This document shows positions 1 to 10,098 of a stretch of DNA of 52,532 bases, one piece after another (the stretch's first letter is position 1; every line of letters starts with the position of its first letter). The translations under genes were made by a program, and so were the position numbers. The notes below the pieces were generated by a model. The model worked only from the letters and a program-made list of their open reading frames with translations. It was not told the origin of the DNA and did no database searches. The DNA is from Opitutaceae bacterium (GTDB lineage Bacteria > Verrucomicrobiota > Verrucomicrobiia > Opitutales > Opitutaceae). The stretch is taken from assembly GCA_016795545.1 (NCBI GenBank), contig JAEUGX010000103.1, positions 1 through 52,532 on the forward strand, given 5' to 3'.

Positions 1-1550
<1,550 letters not shown>

Positions 1551-1599
1551 GGGGGGTGGGCAGGTGAGGAAGCGGAAGGCCGGCGCGGCTGCCGGCGAT

Positions 1600-3060
1600 T
1601 CAGAAGTTCCAGAGCGGGCGCGGGGGGCCGAAGGAGACGACCTCGTCCAGGTAACAGCCGGTCTGCGGGCTGGGCGGGATGAAGTGGGTGTTTTCCTTCC
1701 ACTCCAGCATGCGGTAGCTCATGAGGGTGTGCCATTGGCCGTCCGCGAGCCGGACCTGATTGGACACGGGGTGGTCCGCGGCCCAGAGGGTGCCGTGCGG
1801 CGGCAGGCCGAACTCCGTGCGGGGGTCGCGGGCGATCAAGGGGGCCTCGAAGCCGTCGCGCGCCTCGTTCAGCGGCCAGACGCAGAGCGTGGAGCGTTCG
1901 CCGCGCCAGCCGACCGGCTCCAGGCGCGACACCCCGGCGTCGGCGTAGAGTCCGGCGGGCAGCCGGTATTCCGGCTGCCAGAGGTTGCCGGCGAGGTAGG
2001 GCGTGCCGTCCACGGCCTGGCCCAGCACGGCGGGCGTGCTGGGCAGCATACGGGGAAGGTCGCAGCGCAGCTCCCATTCGCCGCCGGGCCGCGCCTGCCG
2101 CCAGAGGCGCGCCGGGGGCCCCAGGTGGCGGCGGCCGCGGGCGAAATAGATCAGGCTGCCGTCGAGGTCGCGGACGAGGGATGCCTCGATCGAGTTATCG
2201 GCCGGCGTGATGGGGGTGAACTCCACGGCCCGCCACGCGCCTTCCGTGCGGCGCCAGCGGGCGATGCCGGAGCGGGCCGCGGGGTCGCCGGGGCGCGACG
2301 CCTGCATTCCGATGAGCAGGTCCTCGCCGTCGGCAATCGCGCAGCCGAGGCCGGTCCAACTGGAATGGTAGCCCGGCAGGATCTCCGGCTCCTCGAGCGG
2401 TTGGCGGCTGATGATCGCCAGGCGCGTCCCGTCGTAGCCGATCTGAATGAGTTCGCTCGGATGGTAGCGCCGGTGATCCCGGTACCAGGTGCGGCCGATG
2501 CGGTCGGGGTAGGTCTCGAAGTTGCCCCCGCCGTCGACCGGCCAGGCGCTGAGATTGATGAGGATGAAGCCGGTGCCCGCGTGCGGGTGAGGGCGGCCGT
2601 CGGCCAGCCGGGCGCCGAACGGGACAAATCCGAGCGAACCCGGGTAAGGGGCCAGGATGGCGGGCCGGCCGCCGTCGTGGGGATTGGGGGCCAGGCGCAG
2701 GCGCGAGATCGGCAGCCCGCGCGCGGGATCGATCTTTGCGGAATCGTCAAACAGGATGATGTCGTTGCCCCCGCCGAAATCCGTGCCCTGGAAATCGCAG
2801 TTCTTCCGGTTGACGTAGAGCCCGGCCACATGGGGGCCCACCTGGAACGGAAAGCCCAGGTAGTGCCGCCACGTTTCGCCCGGCGGGACGTCGAGCGGGG
2901 CGCGGAGCGCCCTCGGATTGCGCTGGACCCGCCAGATGCCGCGAGGCGGGGCGGCCGGGGTGGAGGGGGCGGAGGAGACGGCGCTGAGCGAGGCCGCGCC
3001 CAGGACGGCGGACTGGGCGGCGAGGCTGACGAAACGCCGGCGGGAGACGGAAGGCGGCAC
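1600..3060 (-). CDS. BNR-4 repeat secreted protein, copy B
   Basis: A 486-residue protein if it starts at the GTG at 3060. This start puts the Tat-like signal (SRRRFVSLAAQSAVLGA) close to the N-terminus, as in copy A; a TTG at 3219 would add a 53-residue Arg/Pro-rich leader and is less likely. The mature part is a probable BNR-4 beta-propeller with the blocks PHPHAGTGFI, RDLDGSLIYFARGRR, GTPYLAGNLWQPEYRLPAG and HGTLWAADHP. It ends in SFGPPRPLWNF, which shows what copy A has lost. The role is probably binding or cleavage of an extracellular polysaccharide. This rests on family resemblance and on its position directly behind two TonB receptors and a sigma/FecR pair. No sulfatase, glycoside hydrolase or SusD lies in the window. 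Confidence 0.82.
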   Translation of the reverse strand: MPPSVSRRRFVSLAAQSAVLGAASLSAVSSAPSTPAAPPRGIWRVQRNPRALRAPLDVPPGETWRHYLGFPFQVGPHVAGLYVNRKNCDFQGTDFGGGNDIILFDDSAKIDPARGLPISRLRLAPNPHDGGRPAILAPYPGSLGFVPFGARLADGRPHPHAGTGFILINLSAWPVDGGGNFETYPDRIGRTWYRDHRRYHPSELIQIGYDGTRLAIISRQPLEEPEILPGYHSSWTGLGCAIADGEDLLIGMQASRPGDPAARSGIARWRRTEGAWRAVEFTPITPADNSIEASLVRDLDGSLIYFARGRRHLGPPARLWRQARPGGEWELRCDLPRMLPSTPAVLGQAVDGTPYLAGNLWQPEYRLPAGLYADAGVSRLEPVGWRGERSTLCVWPLNEARDGFEAPLIARDPRTEFGLPPHGTLWAADHPVSNQVRLADGQWHTLMSYRMLEWKENTHFIPPSPQTGCYLDEVVSFGPPRPLWNF

Positions 3061-3161
3061 GGAGCGAAGGTTGTCTGCGGAGATGTCCGGGATCAAGGGA
3101 GAGCAGCGGCGTGCGTTTGCGGGGGGCGGCGGCTTCCTGCGCGGCCTGCCAGGCCGGAAGT

Positions 3162-3206
3162 CCGGGCGGCACCGCCGGCCGTGAAGGCTGGAACGGTGCC
3201 GCCCGG
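3162..3206. repeat. Long perfect hairpin between TonB receptor and BNR-4 genes
   Basis: Arms 3162-3174 and 3194-3206 are perfectly complementary (13 bp, CCGGGCGGCACCG and its complement). The 19-nt loop can extend the stem by about six more pairs after a small bulge. A second short palindrome, GGCCTGCCAGGCC, lies at 3143-3155. On the minus strand the hairpin begins 27 nt after the TonB receptor stop and is not followed by a T-tract, so it is not a textbook terminator. It could act as a processing or stability element that sets receptor mRNA apart from the BNR-4 genes. Confidence 0.6.
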
Positions 3207-3232
3207 GTGCGCCCTCCAAGGCGTCGCGACGC

Positions 3233-5416
3233 TCAGAAACGGTAGAGCGTCGAGAAGGTGAACGTGCGCGGGGGGCTCGGGTCGGTGGTGACGAGGCCCT
3301 GGGTGCCCATCACGAGATTCTCATCGAGCACGTTCGCGATGTTCAGGCGGAAGGTCCAATGCTTGCCGTGCCGGTAGGTGACGAACATCGTGGCATTGAC
3401 GTCGGGCTTGATGTAGACGGCACCCTGCGTGACGCCGGCCGGCAGGGTGTAGCCGGTGGCCGGGACGAGGAGGATGTTGCCGTCGGTCTTGCTGGCGCCG
3501 CCGCCCACGCTCAGCCCCTTCAGCACGCCGTGGGTGAAGTCGTAGCGCGTGAAGAAGCTGTACATGCTGGTGTACGTGCCGTTGGGCACGCTGCCGGACT
3601 GGTTGGTGACCGTGCCCTTGTAGCCGGTGACCAGGATCTGCCAATCGGGGTTGATGGCCCAGGACAGGGTGCCGTCGACGCCCTTCTGGCGCTGGAGCCC
3701 CTCCGCGGTCGAGTAGCTCGCGTTGGTGATCGGGCTGATGCCGATGCCCGCGACCGGCACGTTGGTGAGGTCCATGTCGAAGAAGGAGAGCGTGGAGGAC
3801 AGCTTGCCGTCGAGCAGCGCGGTCTTGACGCCGACCTCCTTGCCGCTGCCCTGCTGGGCCGGCAGCAGGATGCCGTAGTAGTCGCGCGTGTTGCTGTTGC
3901 CCTGCGGCGCGAACGTGGTCGATTTCAGGGCGTAGAGTGCGATGTCCTTGGTCACGTTGAACACCAGGCCGTAGCGGTGCAGGAGCTCGTCGTAGTGCAC
4001 GATGCGGATCGTGGATTTCGCCGCGTAGCTGGGAATGTCGTTCACCTGCAGCCCGGCCTGGGTCAATCCGCCGACCAGGATGAGCCGATCCGGGATGACC
4101 GTGGCCTGGTGGCTGTAGTAGTAGGTGGAGCGGCGGTTGTTGGTCCAGCTGCCATTGACGCCCAGCGGGTAGGTTTCGGCGTAGGAGCTGTAGGTGCGGA
4201 GCACGATGCTATCGAGGTCGGGATTGCTGAGGGAGAGCGTCTTGGTCCCGAACACGCTGTCGGCCGTGTTGGCGGCGCGGTTGATCTCATCGGTCAGCGT
4301 GAAGCCCATGGCGCTCTGGTTTTCCATCCATCCGATGTGGTACTTGCCGAGGAAATCCTGGTTGATGATCCAGTTGTTGAAGTGGACGAAGTTCCGCCGG
4401 GCGGTCACGCGGAGGGTGTTGTCGGCGAAGTTCACGGCGTTGTTGAGCAGCACGGAGCCCTGGCGCTGGTAGTCGAGGTGGGTGATGAACAGCTTGGCCT
4501 CCCAGTTGTCGGAGAAGCGGTGCAGGAGGGTGATCCGCTCCTGGCTGCGGACGTGGTCCTCCATCGCGTTCTTGGGGTAGCCGCCCTGTTTCCGGCCGCC
4601 GGCGCCGACATAGAGCGTGCCGTCGGGCGCGATGATGCTCATGCCGTGGGAGATCTGGGTGATATCCTGGTAGTCGAGGGCGAAGCGGGCGGTCGTGTTG
4701 CCCAGTTCCACCTGCAGCGTGGGGTGGACCGCCAGGCGCTGGTCCTCGGTGTTCTTGAAGTAGGCGTCGCCGTCCTGGTAGGCGCCGGTCAGGCGGTAGG
4801 ACAGCTTGGCGTCGCCGATCGAGCCGGCGGGTCCGGTGAAGTCGTATTCGCCGCGGTACTGGCCCCAGTCGTTGACGGAGAAGGAAAGCGTGCGCCGGTT
4901 GAACGGCAGCGGCTTCTTGGTGGCCTTCAGCACGACGCCGCCGACCGAGGAGTTGGCGTAGAGCACGCCGGCGGGCCCCCGGATCACCTCGTACGAATCG
5001 ATGTAGATGTTGTCCATGTACGGGGTGTTGTCGATCGTGTCGTCGATGTACGGGTTCAGCGCGCGGGCGCCGCGCAGCCGGATGGACTCGCCGCGGTAGA
5101 ACTGGGAGGCGCCGGCGAATTGCAGGACGTCCGAGGTCCGCACGGCGCCGATGTCCTCGATGAGGTCGCGCGTCACGACCGTGACCGACTGGGGAATCCG
5201 CATCAGCGACTCCTTGGTCTTGAATCCGGTGGCCGTGTTGTTGGCGATGTAGCCCTTGTCCTGGGTGGATAGGACCTCGAATTTCGACAGTTCCAGGATG
5301 TCCTTGCCGGCGCCGGGTTCGTCGGCCAGGGCAACGACTCCGGTGAGGCTGGTGGTGCAGGCAATCAGGCAGCGGGCGAGCAGCCCGCGACAGAGGTGGG
5401 TTACGGTTAGGTGCAT
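3233..5416 (-). CDS. TonB-dependent outer-membrane receptor (no STN domain)
   Basis: 727 residues from ATG 5416. A signal peptide (about residues 1-32, ending ADEP) is followed by ILELSKFEV, a probable TonB-box region in this bacterial group. The plug domain (about 45-200) has SVTVVTRDLIEDIG, IRLRGARALNPYIDDTID and VIRGPAGVLYANSSVGGVV. The 22-strand barrel follows and ends in the outer-membrane signature TLYRF. The closest relatives by style are 'siderophore-type' receptors, but the neighbours are BNR-4 proteins, so the substrate may be an oligosaccharide. It is a paralogue of the upstream gene 5732-8230, with most plug residues identical, but it lacks that gene's STN signalling domain. It is therefore likely a pure transporter. 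A 315-bp gap separates the two receptors, so it may have its own promoter. Confidence 0.9.
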   Translation of the reverse strand: MHLTVTHLCRGLLARCLIACTTSLTGVVALADEPGAGKDILELSKFEVLSTQDKGYIANNTATGFKTKESLMRIPQSVTVVTRDLIEDIGAVRTSDVLQFAGASQFYRGESIRLRGARALNPYIDDTIDNTPYMDNIYIDSYEVIRGPAGVLYANSSVGGVVLKATKKPLPFNRRTLSFSVNDWGQYRGEYDFTGPAGSIGDAKLSYRLTGAYQDGDAYFKNTEDQRLAVHPTLQVELGNTTARFALDYQDITQISHGMSIIAPDGTLYVGAGGRKQGGYPKNAMEDHVRSQERITLLHRFSDNWEAKLFITHLDYQRQGSVLLNNAVNFADNTLRVTARRNFVHFNNWIINQDFLGKYHIGWMENQSAMGFTLTDEINRAANTADSVFGTKTLSLSNPDLDSIVLRTYSSYAETYPLGVNGSWTNNRRSTYYYSHQATVIPDRLILVGGLTQAGLQVNDIPSYAAKSTIRIVHYDELLHRYGLVFNVTKDIALYALKSTTFAPQGNSNTRDYYGILLPAQQGSGKEVGVKTALLDGKLSSTLSFFDMDLTNVPVAGIGISPITNASYSTAEGLQRQKGVDGTLSWAINPDWQILVTGYKGTVTNQSGSVPNGTYTSMYSFFTRYDFTHGVLKGLSVGGGASKTDGNILLVPATGYTLPAGVTQGAVYIKPDVNATMFVTYRHGKHWTFRLNIANVLDENLVMGTQGLVTTDPSPPRTFTFSTLYRF

Positions 5417-5731
5417 GGAGGTTCGCGAGTAAGTGAGCCCATGCGCAGGCGGGTGCCCGGACGGACTCCCTTGTTCAGATGCACGGGGCCGCGATTCTGA
5501 CTACGGGCGGACGCAATTACTTCCCCGCGCCGCGCGGGCCCGTCCGGAGCGGGTGGCTCCTCCCGCAGCCCGCCGGACGCGGGGCCGAGGTGTATGGCAA
5601 GACCCTGGCCCCGTTCTGGTTAGCGCCGAATCAGCCGGGGAGTGCCGGGCGAGGCGCCGCAGAGACCGATGCGGGGACAGGGCAAATCCGCGCGCGGCCC
5701 CGGGTTTTATGACAGATAATGTGGGGCGAAG
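5417..5731. other. 315-bp intergenic region with hairpin (5541-5579)
   Basis: This region lies between the two receptor genes and holds no convincing gene. A two-tier hairpin is visible: CGTCCGG at 5541-5547 pairs with CCGGACG at 5573-5579, and inside it GCGGG at 5549-5553 pairs with CCCGC at 5562-5566. No T-tract follows on either strand. The part near 5700-5720 is locally AT-richer and could hold a promoter for the 3233-5416 gene, but no good -35/-10 pair stands out. I looked for cobalamin-riboswitch-like boxes and saw none. Confidence 0.45.
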
Positions 5732-8230
5732 TCAGAACGTGCAGGTGGTCGACAGCTGGAAGGTCCGGGGCGGGCTCGGATCGCCACCGAGCAGGCCCTG
5801 GCTGCCGAGGAGGTAAGCCTGGTTGAGGACGTTGGTGACGGACAGGCGGACCGACCAGCGCGCAGGGAAGCGGTAGGAGGCGAAGGCGACGGTGTTCCAG
5901 ACCGGCTTGATCTCGACGAAGCGCTGGGTCGATCCCGCCGGCAGTCCGTAGGATTCCGTGACCAGGATCACGTTGCCTCCGGTGCGGCTGGCCCCGCCGC
6001 CGAGGCTCAGGCCGTTCCAGGCCCCGGCGGAGAAATCGTAGCGCGTGAAGAAGCTGAAGTGACGCGAGTAGGTCCCGTTGGGGGTCTCTCCGAATTGGTC
6101 GCGGACGCGGCCCTGGAAGCCGGTGACAAGTAGCTGCCAGGCGGGAAGCAGGTGCAGGGACAGGGTGCCGTCCACGCCTCGCTGGCGCTGCACGCCGTCG
6201 GGAGTGGCGTAGGACAGGCCGGTGAGGGGGCTCAGCCCGGCTCCGCCCACGGGCACGTGGGTCAGCTCCATGTCGAACCAGGAGACGGTGGCGGACAGCC
6301 GGCCGTCGGCGAAAGCCGTCTTGAGGCCCCATTCCCGTCCGCGGCCCTGCTGGGCGGGCAGGAGGTTGCCGTAGTAGTCGCGCGTGTTGTTGTTGCCCTG
6401 CGGGGAGAAGGTCGTGGAGCTGAGGGTGTAAAGCGCGACCGAGTCGGTGAGGTTAAAAACCGCGCCGATGCGATGCAGCCAATCCCGGTAGCGGACGACC
6501 CGGACGGTCGAGCGGTCGGCGAAGTTCGGGATGTCGTTCACGTGCAGCGCCGCGCGCGTGACGCCGCCGACCAGCAGGAGGCGTTCGGGAATCACGGTCG
6601 CCTGGTGCGCGTAATAGAAGGTCGAGCGGCGGTTGTTGGTCCGGCTGCCATGGCGGTCGAGCGGGTAGGCGGAGAGGTAGGACTCGTAGCGGCGAAGCTC
6701 CAGACTGTCGAAGTCGGGTTGGAAGAGCGATAGGGTCCGGTAGCCGAACTCGCTGTCGGGCGTGTTGGCGAACCGGCTGACCTCGTCGGTCAGCGTGCAG
6801 CCGAACGCGCTCTGGTGCTCCAGGCCGGCGAGGCGGTACGTGCCCAGGACGTCCTGGTTGAGGATCCAGTGGTCGAATTGCACGTGATTGCGCCGGGCGG
6901 TGACGGTGAGGGTGGAATTCGCGAAATCGACGCTGTTGTTCAAGAGGACGGACGCGCGTCGGCGGTAGTCGAGGTGGGTGGCGAAGAGCCGCGCTTCCCA
7001 ATGGGGGGAAAACCGGTGGAGGAGGGTGAACCTGGCCTGGCGGCGCACCTGCCGCTCCATGGCGTTGCGGGGGTAGTTGCCCTCGTCCCGGCCGGCGCCG
7101 GTGAAGAGGCGGCCGTCGGGCTGGATGATGCTCATGCCGTGGGAGACCTGGTGCAGGTCCTGGTAATCGAACGCGGCGCGGACGGTCGTTTTCCCGAGGT
7201 CGAGTTGCAGGGTCGGATGGATCGCCGTGTGGCGGTCCGTGACGTTCCGGAAGAAGACATCGCCGTCCTGGCGGGCGCCGACCAGGCGGTACGAGAGCCG
7301 GGCCTGGCCGATTTCGGCCAGCGGCCCGGTGAAGTCGAATTCGCCGCGGTAAAGGCCCCAGCGATCGACCGCGAACGACAGCGTCCGCCGCGCGTAGGGC
7401 AGGGGTTTCTTGGTGGCCTTCAGCACGACCCCGCCGACGGAGGAGTTGGCGTAGAGGACGCCGGCCGGGCCGCGGATGATCTCGTAGGAGTCGATGTGCA
7501 CGTTGTCCATGTACGGCGTGTTGTCGATGGCGTCGTCGATGTAGGGATTGAGGATGCGGGCGCCGCGCAGGCGCACCGACTCGCCCCGGTAGAACTGCGA
7601 GGCGCCGGCGAACTGCAGGATGTCGGAGGTGTTGGCCGAGCCGATGTCGTCGATCAGGTCCCGGGTCACGACGGTGACCGACTGGGGAATCCGCATCAGC
7701 TCCTGCCGGGTCTTCAAGCCGGTGGCGGTGTTGGCGGCGACGTAGCCCTTGTCCTGCGTCGTGTTCACCTCGAACTTCGAGAGCTCGAGGATCTCGTCCG
7801 CGGCCGCCGCCGGGCGGGTCGCGCGGGCGACCGGCGCCCGGACCGGCGTCCGGGTGATCCGCGGCTCGCGGATCCGCCGGATCGCGAAGGCGCCGGTCTG
7901 GGGCTCGATGGCGGAAACCAGCGGGGTTTGGGCCAGCAGGCGATCGAGGGCCTCGCCGACGGTGAGCTCGCCGGTCACCGCGTTCGTCATGATGTGGCGG
8001 ACGCCGTCGGTGGGGAAGATCACGCCGCGTCCGGATTGCCGCGAGAAGGTCTTGAGCGTCTCGCTCGCGTCGCCGGGCGGGATGTTGAACGGGCGGCGGG
8101 TCTCGCCGCCGGCCGCCAGCGGGGGCGCGAGCGCGGCCAGCGCCAGGAGCAGGCGGCCGCCGCGCCCGATCCGGCGGAGGACCCGGGACAGTCCGGAACG
8201 CCGGGCGGGCGGCGCGGGAGCCGCGGCCAC
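5732..8230 (-). CDS. FecA-like TonB-dependent receptor with N-terminal STN signalling domain
   Basis: About 832 residues. There is no ATG near the 5' end. I chose the GTG at 8230, just before a signal-peptide-like stretch (RRIGRGGRLLLALAALAPPLAAG); TTG codons at 8275 and 8401 are alternatives, the latter overlapping fecR by 106 bp. The order is signal peptide (about 1-42), STN domain (about 47-120, RPFNIPPGDASETLKTFSRQ to FAIRRI), linker, TonB-box-like ILELSKFEV, plug (IIRGPAGVLYANSSVGGVV) and barrel ending in FQLSTTCTF. In FecA/FpvA-type systems the STN domain contacts the FecR-like anti-sigma factor when substrate binds. Gene order (sigma, fecR, this gene) fits that exactly. It is a tandem paralogue of 3233-5416. 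Confidence 0.9.
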   Translation of the reverse strand: MAAAPAPPARRSGLSRVLRRIGRGGRLLLALAALAPPLAAGGETRRPFNIPPGDASETLKTFSRQSGRGVIFPTDGVRHIMTNAVTGELTVGEALDRLLAQTPLVSAIEPQTGAFAIRRIREPRITRTPVRAPVARATRPAAAADEILELSKFEVNTTQDKGYVAANTATGLKTRQELMRIPQSVTVVTRDLIDDIGSANTSDILQFAGASQFYRGESVRLRGARILNPYIDDAIDNTPYMDNVHIDSYEIIRGPAGVLYANSSVGGVVLKATKKPLPYARRTLSFAVDRWGLYRGEFDFTGPLAEIGQARLSYRLVGARQDGDVFFRNVTDRHTAIHPTLQLDLGKTTVRAAFDYQDLHQVSHGMSIIQPDGRLFTGAGRDEGNYPRNAMERQVRRQARFTLLHRFSPHWEARLFATHLDYRRRASVLLNNSVDFANSTLTVTARRNHVQFDHWILNQDVLGTYRLAGLEHQSAFGCTLTDEVSRFANTPDSEFGYRTLSLFQPDFDSLELRRYESYLSAYPLDRHGSRTNNRRSTFYYAHQATVIPERLLLVGGVTRAALHVNDIPNFADRSTVRVVRYRDWLHRIGAVFNLTDSVALYTLSSTTFSPQGNNNTRDYYGNLLPAQQGRGREWGLKTAFADGRLSATVSWFDMELTHVPVGGAGLSPLTGLSYATPDGVQRQRGVDGTLSLHLLPAWQLLVTGFQGRVRDQFGETPNGTYSRHFSFFTRYDFSAGAWNGLSLGGGASRTGGNVILVTESYGLPAGSTQRFVEIKPVWNTVAFASYRFPARWSVRLSVTNVLNQAYLLGSQGLLGGDPSPPRTFQLSTTCTF

Positions 8231-8295
8231 CCGGGACCGCGATCCGCCGGCGGCATCGGGGCAAGTGGTCCGCAAGGGTTCGCGGTGGCTCCGGT

Positions 8296-9348
8296 TCAAG
8301 GATTCCGGCGAAGCACGATCCGTTCCGGTGACGGGTGTTCGGCGGTGATGCCGAGGCTCATTTCCAGCAGGCGCGCGAAACTCTCCGGGCTGTTCTTCCA
8401 AAATATCCCGCTGATCTGCACCGAGCTCATGGCGGGGTCGGCCAGGATGAATTGGATGTGATTCACCCGATTGAACTGGGCGATGGCCTCCGCGAGCGGC
8501 GTGGCCGAGAACTCGATGCGCTGGTTCCGCCAGGCCAGCGCGCGGTCGATCTCCCCGGGGGAGACCGGGACGGCCGGGGTGATCCTCTCCGCGCCGGCGG
8601 CCAGCGGGACCGACACGCGGCCGCCGGCGGCCACGAGGATCGGCTCCGGTGCGGGCGTCGTCCCGTCCGGCGGCGCGCCGGAAGGATCGGCCCGGGCCAC
8701 GGCCACCTGTCCCGCGGTGACGAGCACGTCGATCCCGGCCTGGCCATGGCGCACGGAGAATTCCGTGCCGATGGCCCGCACCTCGACGCCCGCCGCCCGG
8801 ACGACGAAGGGGCGGGAGGGGTCCTTGGTCACGGTGAACAGCGCTTCGCCCCGGGCCAGCTCCACGCGGCGGAGGGCGGGGGTGAACCGGACCTCATACT
8901 CCGCGCCCGCGTTCAACTGCACGACGGAGCCGTCGGGCAGGACCTGGAGGTCCGGGCGCGGGAGCACGGTGGCCGGACCGTCCGCGGCGACGGTGGGCGG
9001 GGCCGCGGGGGCGGACCGGAAATGCGGGAGGGCGACGACCAGGGCGGCCGCGACGGCCAGGGTGGCGGCGCCCGCGGCGAAATTGCGCCGGCGGACGGCC
9101 TGGCGGCGGCGCAGCTCGTCGAGCAGGGCTCCGGCCACCCCGAGCTCCTTGGGCCGCCGGAGCCGGGCCAGCGTGGCCTCGGCGTCGGCGAGCCGGTCCG
9201 CATGCCGCGGATCAGCCGCCAGCCAGCGCCGGAACGCCTCCGCCTCGCCGGCGTCCAGGCCGGCCTGCCGGCGGATCGCCCAGTCGGCGGCCGCCTCGGC
9301 GGGGGTTCGGGGCGGGTCGGCAGGCGGCGGGGAGAAAAGGCGTCTCAT
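8296..9348 (-). CDS. FecR-family anti-sigma / signal transducer
   Basis: 350 residues from ATG 9348, which overlaps the sigma-factor stop by 4 bp (ATGA), so the two are translationally coupled. The N-terminal cytoplasmic part (about 12-70, AAADWAIRRQAGLDAGEAEAF...WLAADPRHADRLADAE) is the FecR N-terminal helical domain that binds the sigma factor. One membrane segment spans about 90-107. The periplasmic part is the FecR beta domain (about 130-225, FTPALRRVELARGEALFTV, GTEFSVR) and a C-terminal STN-like DUF4974 module (about 275-350, FSATPLAEAIAQFNRVN). Its expected partner is the STN domain of the receptor 65 bp downstream. Confidence 0.92.
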   Translation of the reverse strand: MRRLFSPPPADPPRTPAEAAADWAIRRQAGLDAGEAEAFRRWLAADPRHADRLADAEATLARLRRPKELGVAGALLDELRRRQAVRRRNFAAGAATLAVAAALVVALPHFRSAPAAPPTVAADGPATVLPRPDLQVLPDGSVVQLNAGAEYEVRFTPALRRVELARGEALFTVTKDPSRPFVVRAAGVEVRAIGTEFSVRHGQAGIDVLVTAGQVAVARADPSGAPPDGTTPAPEPILVAAGGRVSVPLAAGAERITPAVPVSPGEIDRALAWRNQRIEFSATPLAEAIAQFNRVNHIQFILADPAMSSVQISGIFWKNSPESFARLLEMSLGITAEHPSPERIVLRRNP

Positions 9349-9908
9349 GACGAGGGGGCGGTCACGCCCCGTTCCTTCATGAACTCGGTGCAGCGTTTCA
9401 GGCCCTTGGCGAGCTGCGCGCGCACCGTATGCGGCGAGATCGCCAGCTCGGCGGCGATCTCGTCGGGAGACAGGCCCTGGAGCGACCAGAGGATGAGGAC
9501 CTGGCGGCAGCGGGCCGGGAGGCGGTCGATCGCGTCGAGGGCCAGCGCCAGCTCCTGGTGGGTGTTAACGGCGGTGGTGATGTCGACCAGCGGCTCCGGG
9601 AGGCGCAGCGGGTCGAAGTCCGCCACGATCAGCTCCGGCTTCGTCCTGGCGCGGCGGAAGATGGTCAGCGCCGCGTTGCGCGCGATGCCGAACAGGTAGG
9701 CCTTGGCGCAGGCGATGCGGCCCGCGGCCCGGGCCCGGAAGAGCCGCAGGTAGGATTCCTGCACGAGATCGTCGGTGTCGCGCAGCGACGGGAACCGCCG
9801 GCGCAGGTAGGCGCGGAGCGCGGGCTCGTGCGGACGAACCTCCTCGGCGAACCACCGAGCCTGTTCGGCTCCGGCGGCTTTGTCCGGAATTGACGACGGG
9901 TTGCTCAC
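9345..9908 (-). CDS. ECF sigma factor (FecI-like)
   Basis: 187 residues from the GTG at 9908, which gives the usual length for this family; an upstream TTG at 10034 would add 42 disordered residues. Region 2 is seen as LRDTDDLVQESYLRLFRAR and AKAYLFGIARNAALTIFRR. Region 4 is seen as LPARCRQVLILWSLQGLSP and the helix-turn-helix DEIAAELAISPHTVRAQLAKGL. It should direct RNA polymerase to promoters of this locus when released by the FecR-like partner, whose start codon overlaps its stop. The sequence stops right after region 4, as in FecI-type sigma factors. Confidence 0.93.
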   Translation of the reverse strand: MSNPSSIPDKAAGAEQARWFAEEVRPHEPALRAYLRRRFPSLRDTDDLVQESYLRLFRARAAGRIACAKAYLFGIARNAALTIFRRARTKPELIVADFDPLRLPEPLVDITTAVNTHQELALALDAIDRLPARCRQVLILWSLQGLSPDEIAAELAISPHTVRAQLAKGLKRCTEFMKERGVTAPSS

Positions 9909-10098
9909 GTTTTGACGGCGCCGCGCCGCGGCGGATCCGGCACCGGGCGCGGGGCGCGGATCGGTGACCGGGCAGCGTGGAGCGGCGTAGGGCCCAGGCT
10001 CCTGCACGCAAGGTGGCGCGCCGGAGGGTGTCAAACGGGATGTGCTGGTTGTCTAGGCTTACCAAGCGGGGCCGGGACGGGCGCGCGGGCGCGGGGGC

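Noticed and set aside
3359..5272. A long open frame (637 codons) on the plus strand opposite the TonB receptor
   Set aside because: It is composed of V/G/A/D/R/E-rich low-information sequence and is the antisense shadow of a gene with clear receptor motifs.
5417..5731. Cobalamin or other riboswitch upstream of the second TonB receptor
   Set aside because: A stem is present but none of the conserved B12-box-like sequences could be found.
5433..5816. Small plus-strand open frame in the gap between the receptor genes
   Set aside because: It runs into the receptor gene's 3' end, is Arg/Pro-rich and has no recognisable features; I treat the gap as non-coding.
3233..8230. Naming the receptors as siderophore receptors
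   Set aside because: The plug style alone does not fix the substrate; the neighbouring BNR-4 genes argue for another ligand, so no siderophore name was given.
9909..10098. Promoter for the sigma factor: TTGACA-like sequence on the minus strand at 10029-10034
   Set aside because: The -35 match is good, but the -10 at the right distance (TTGCGT) is poor, so it was not listed as a feature.
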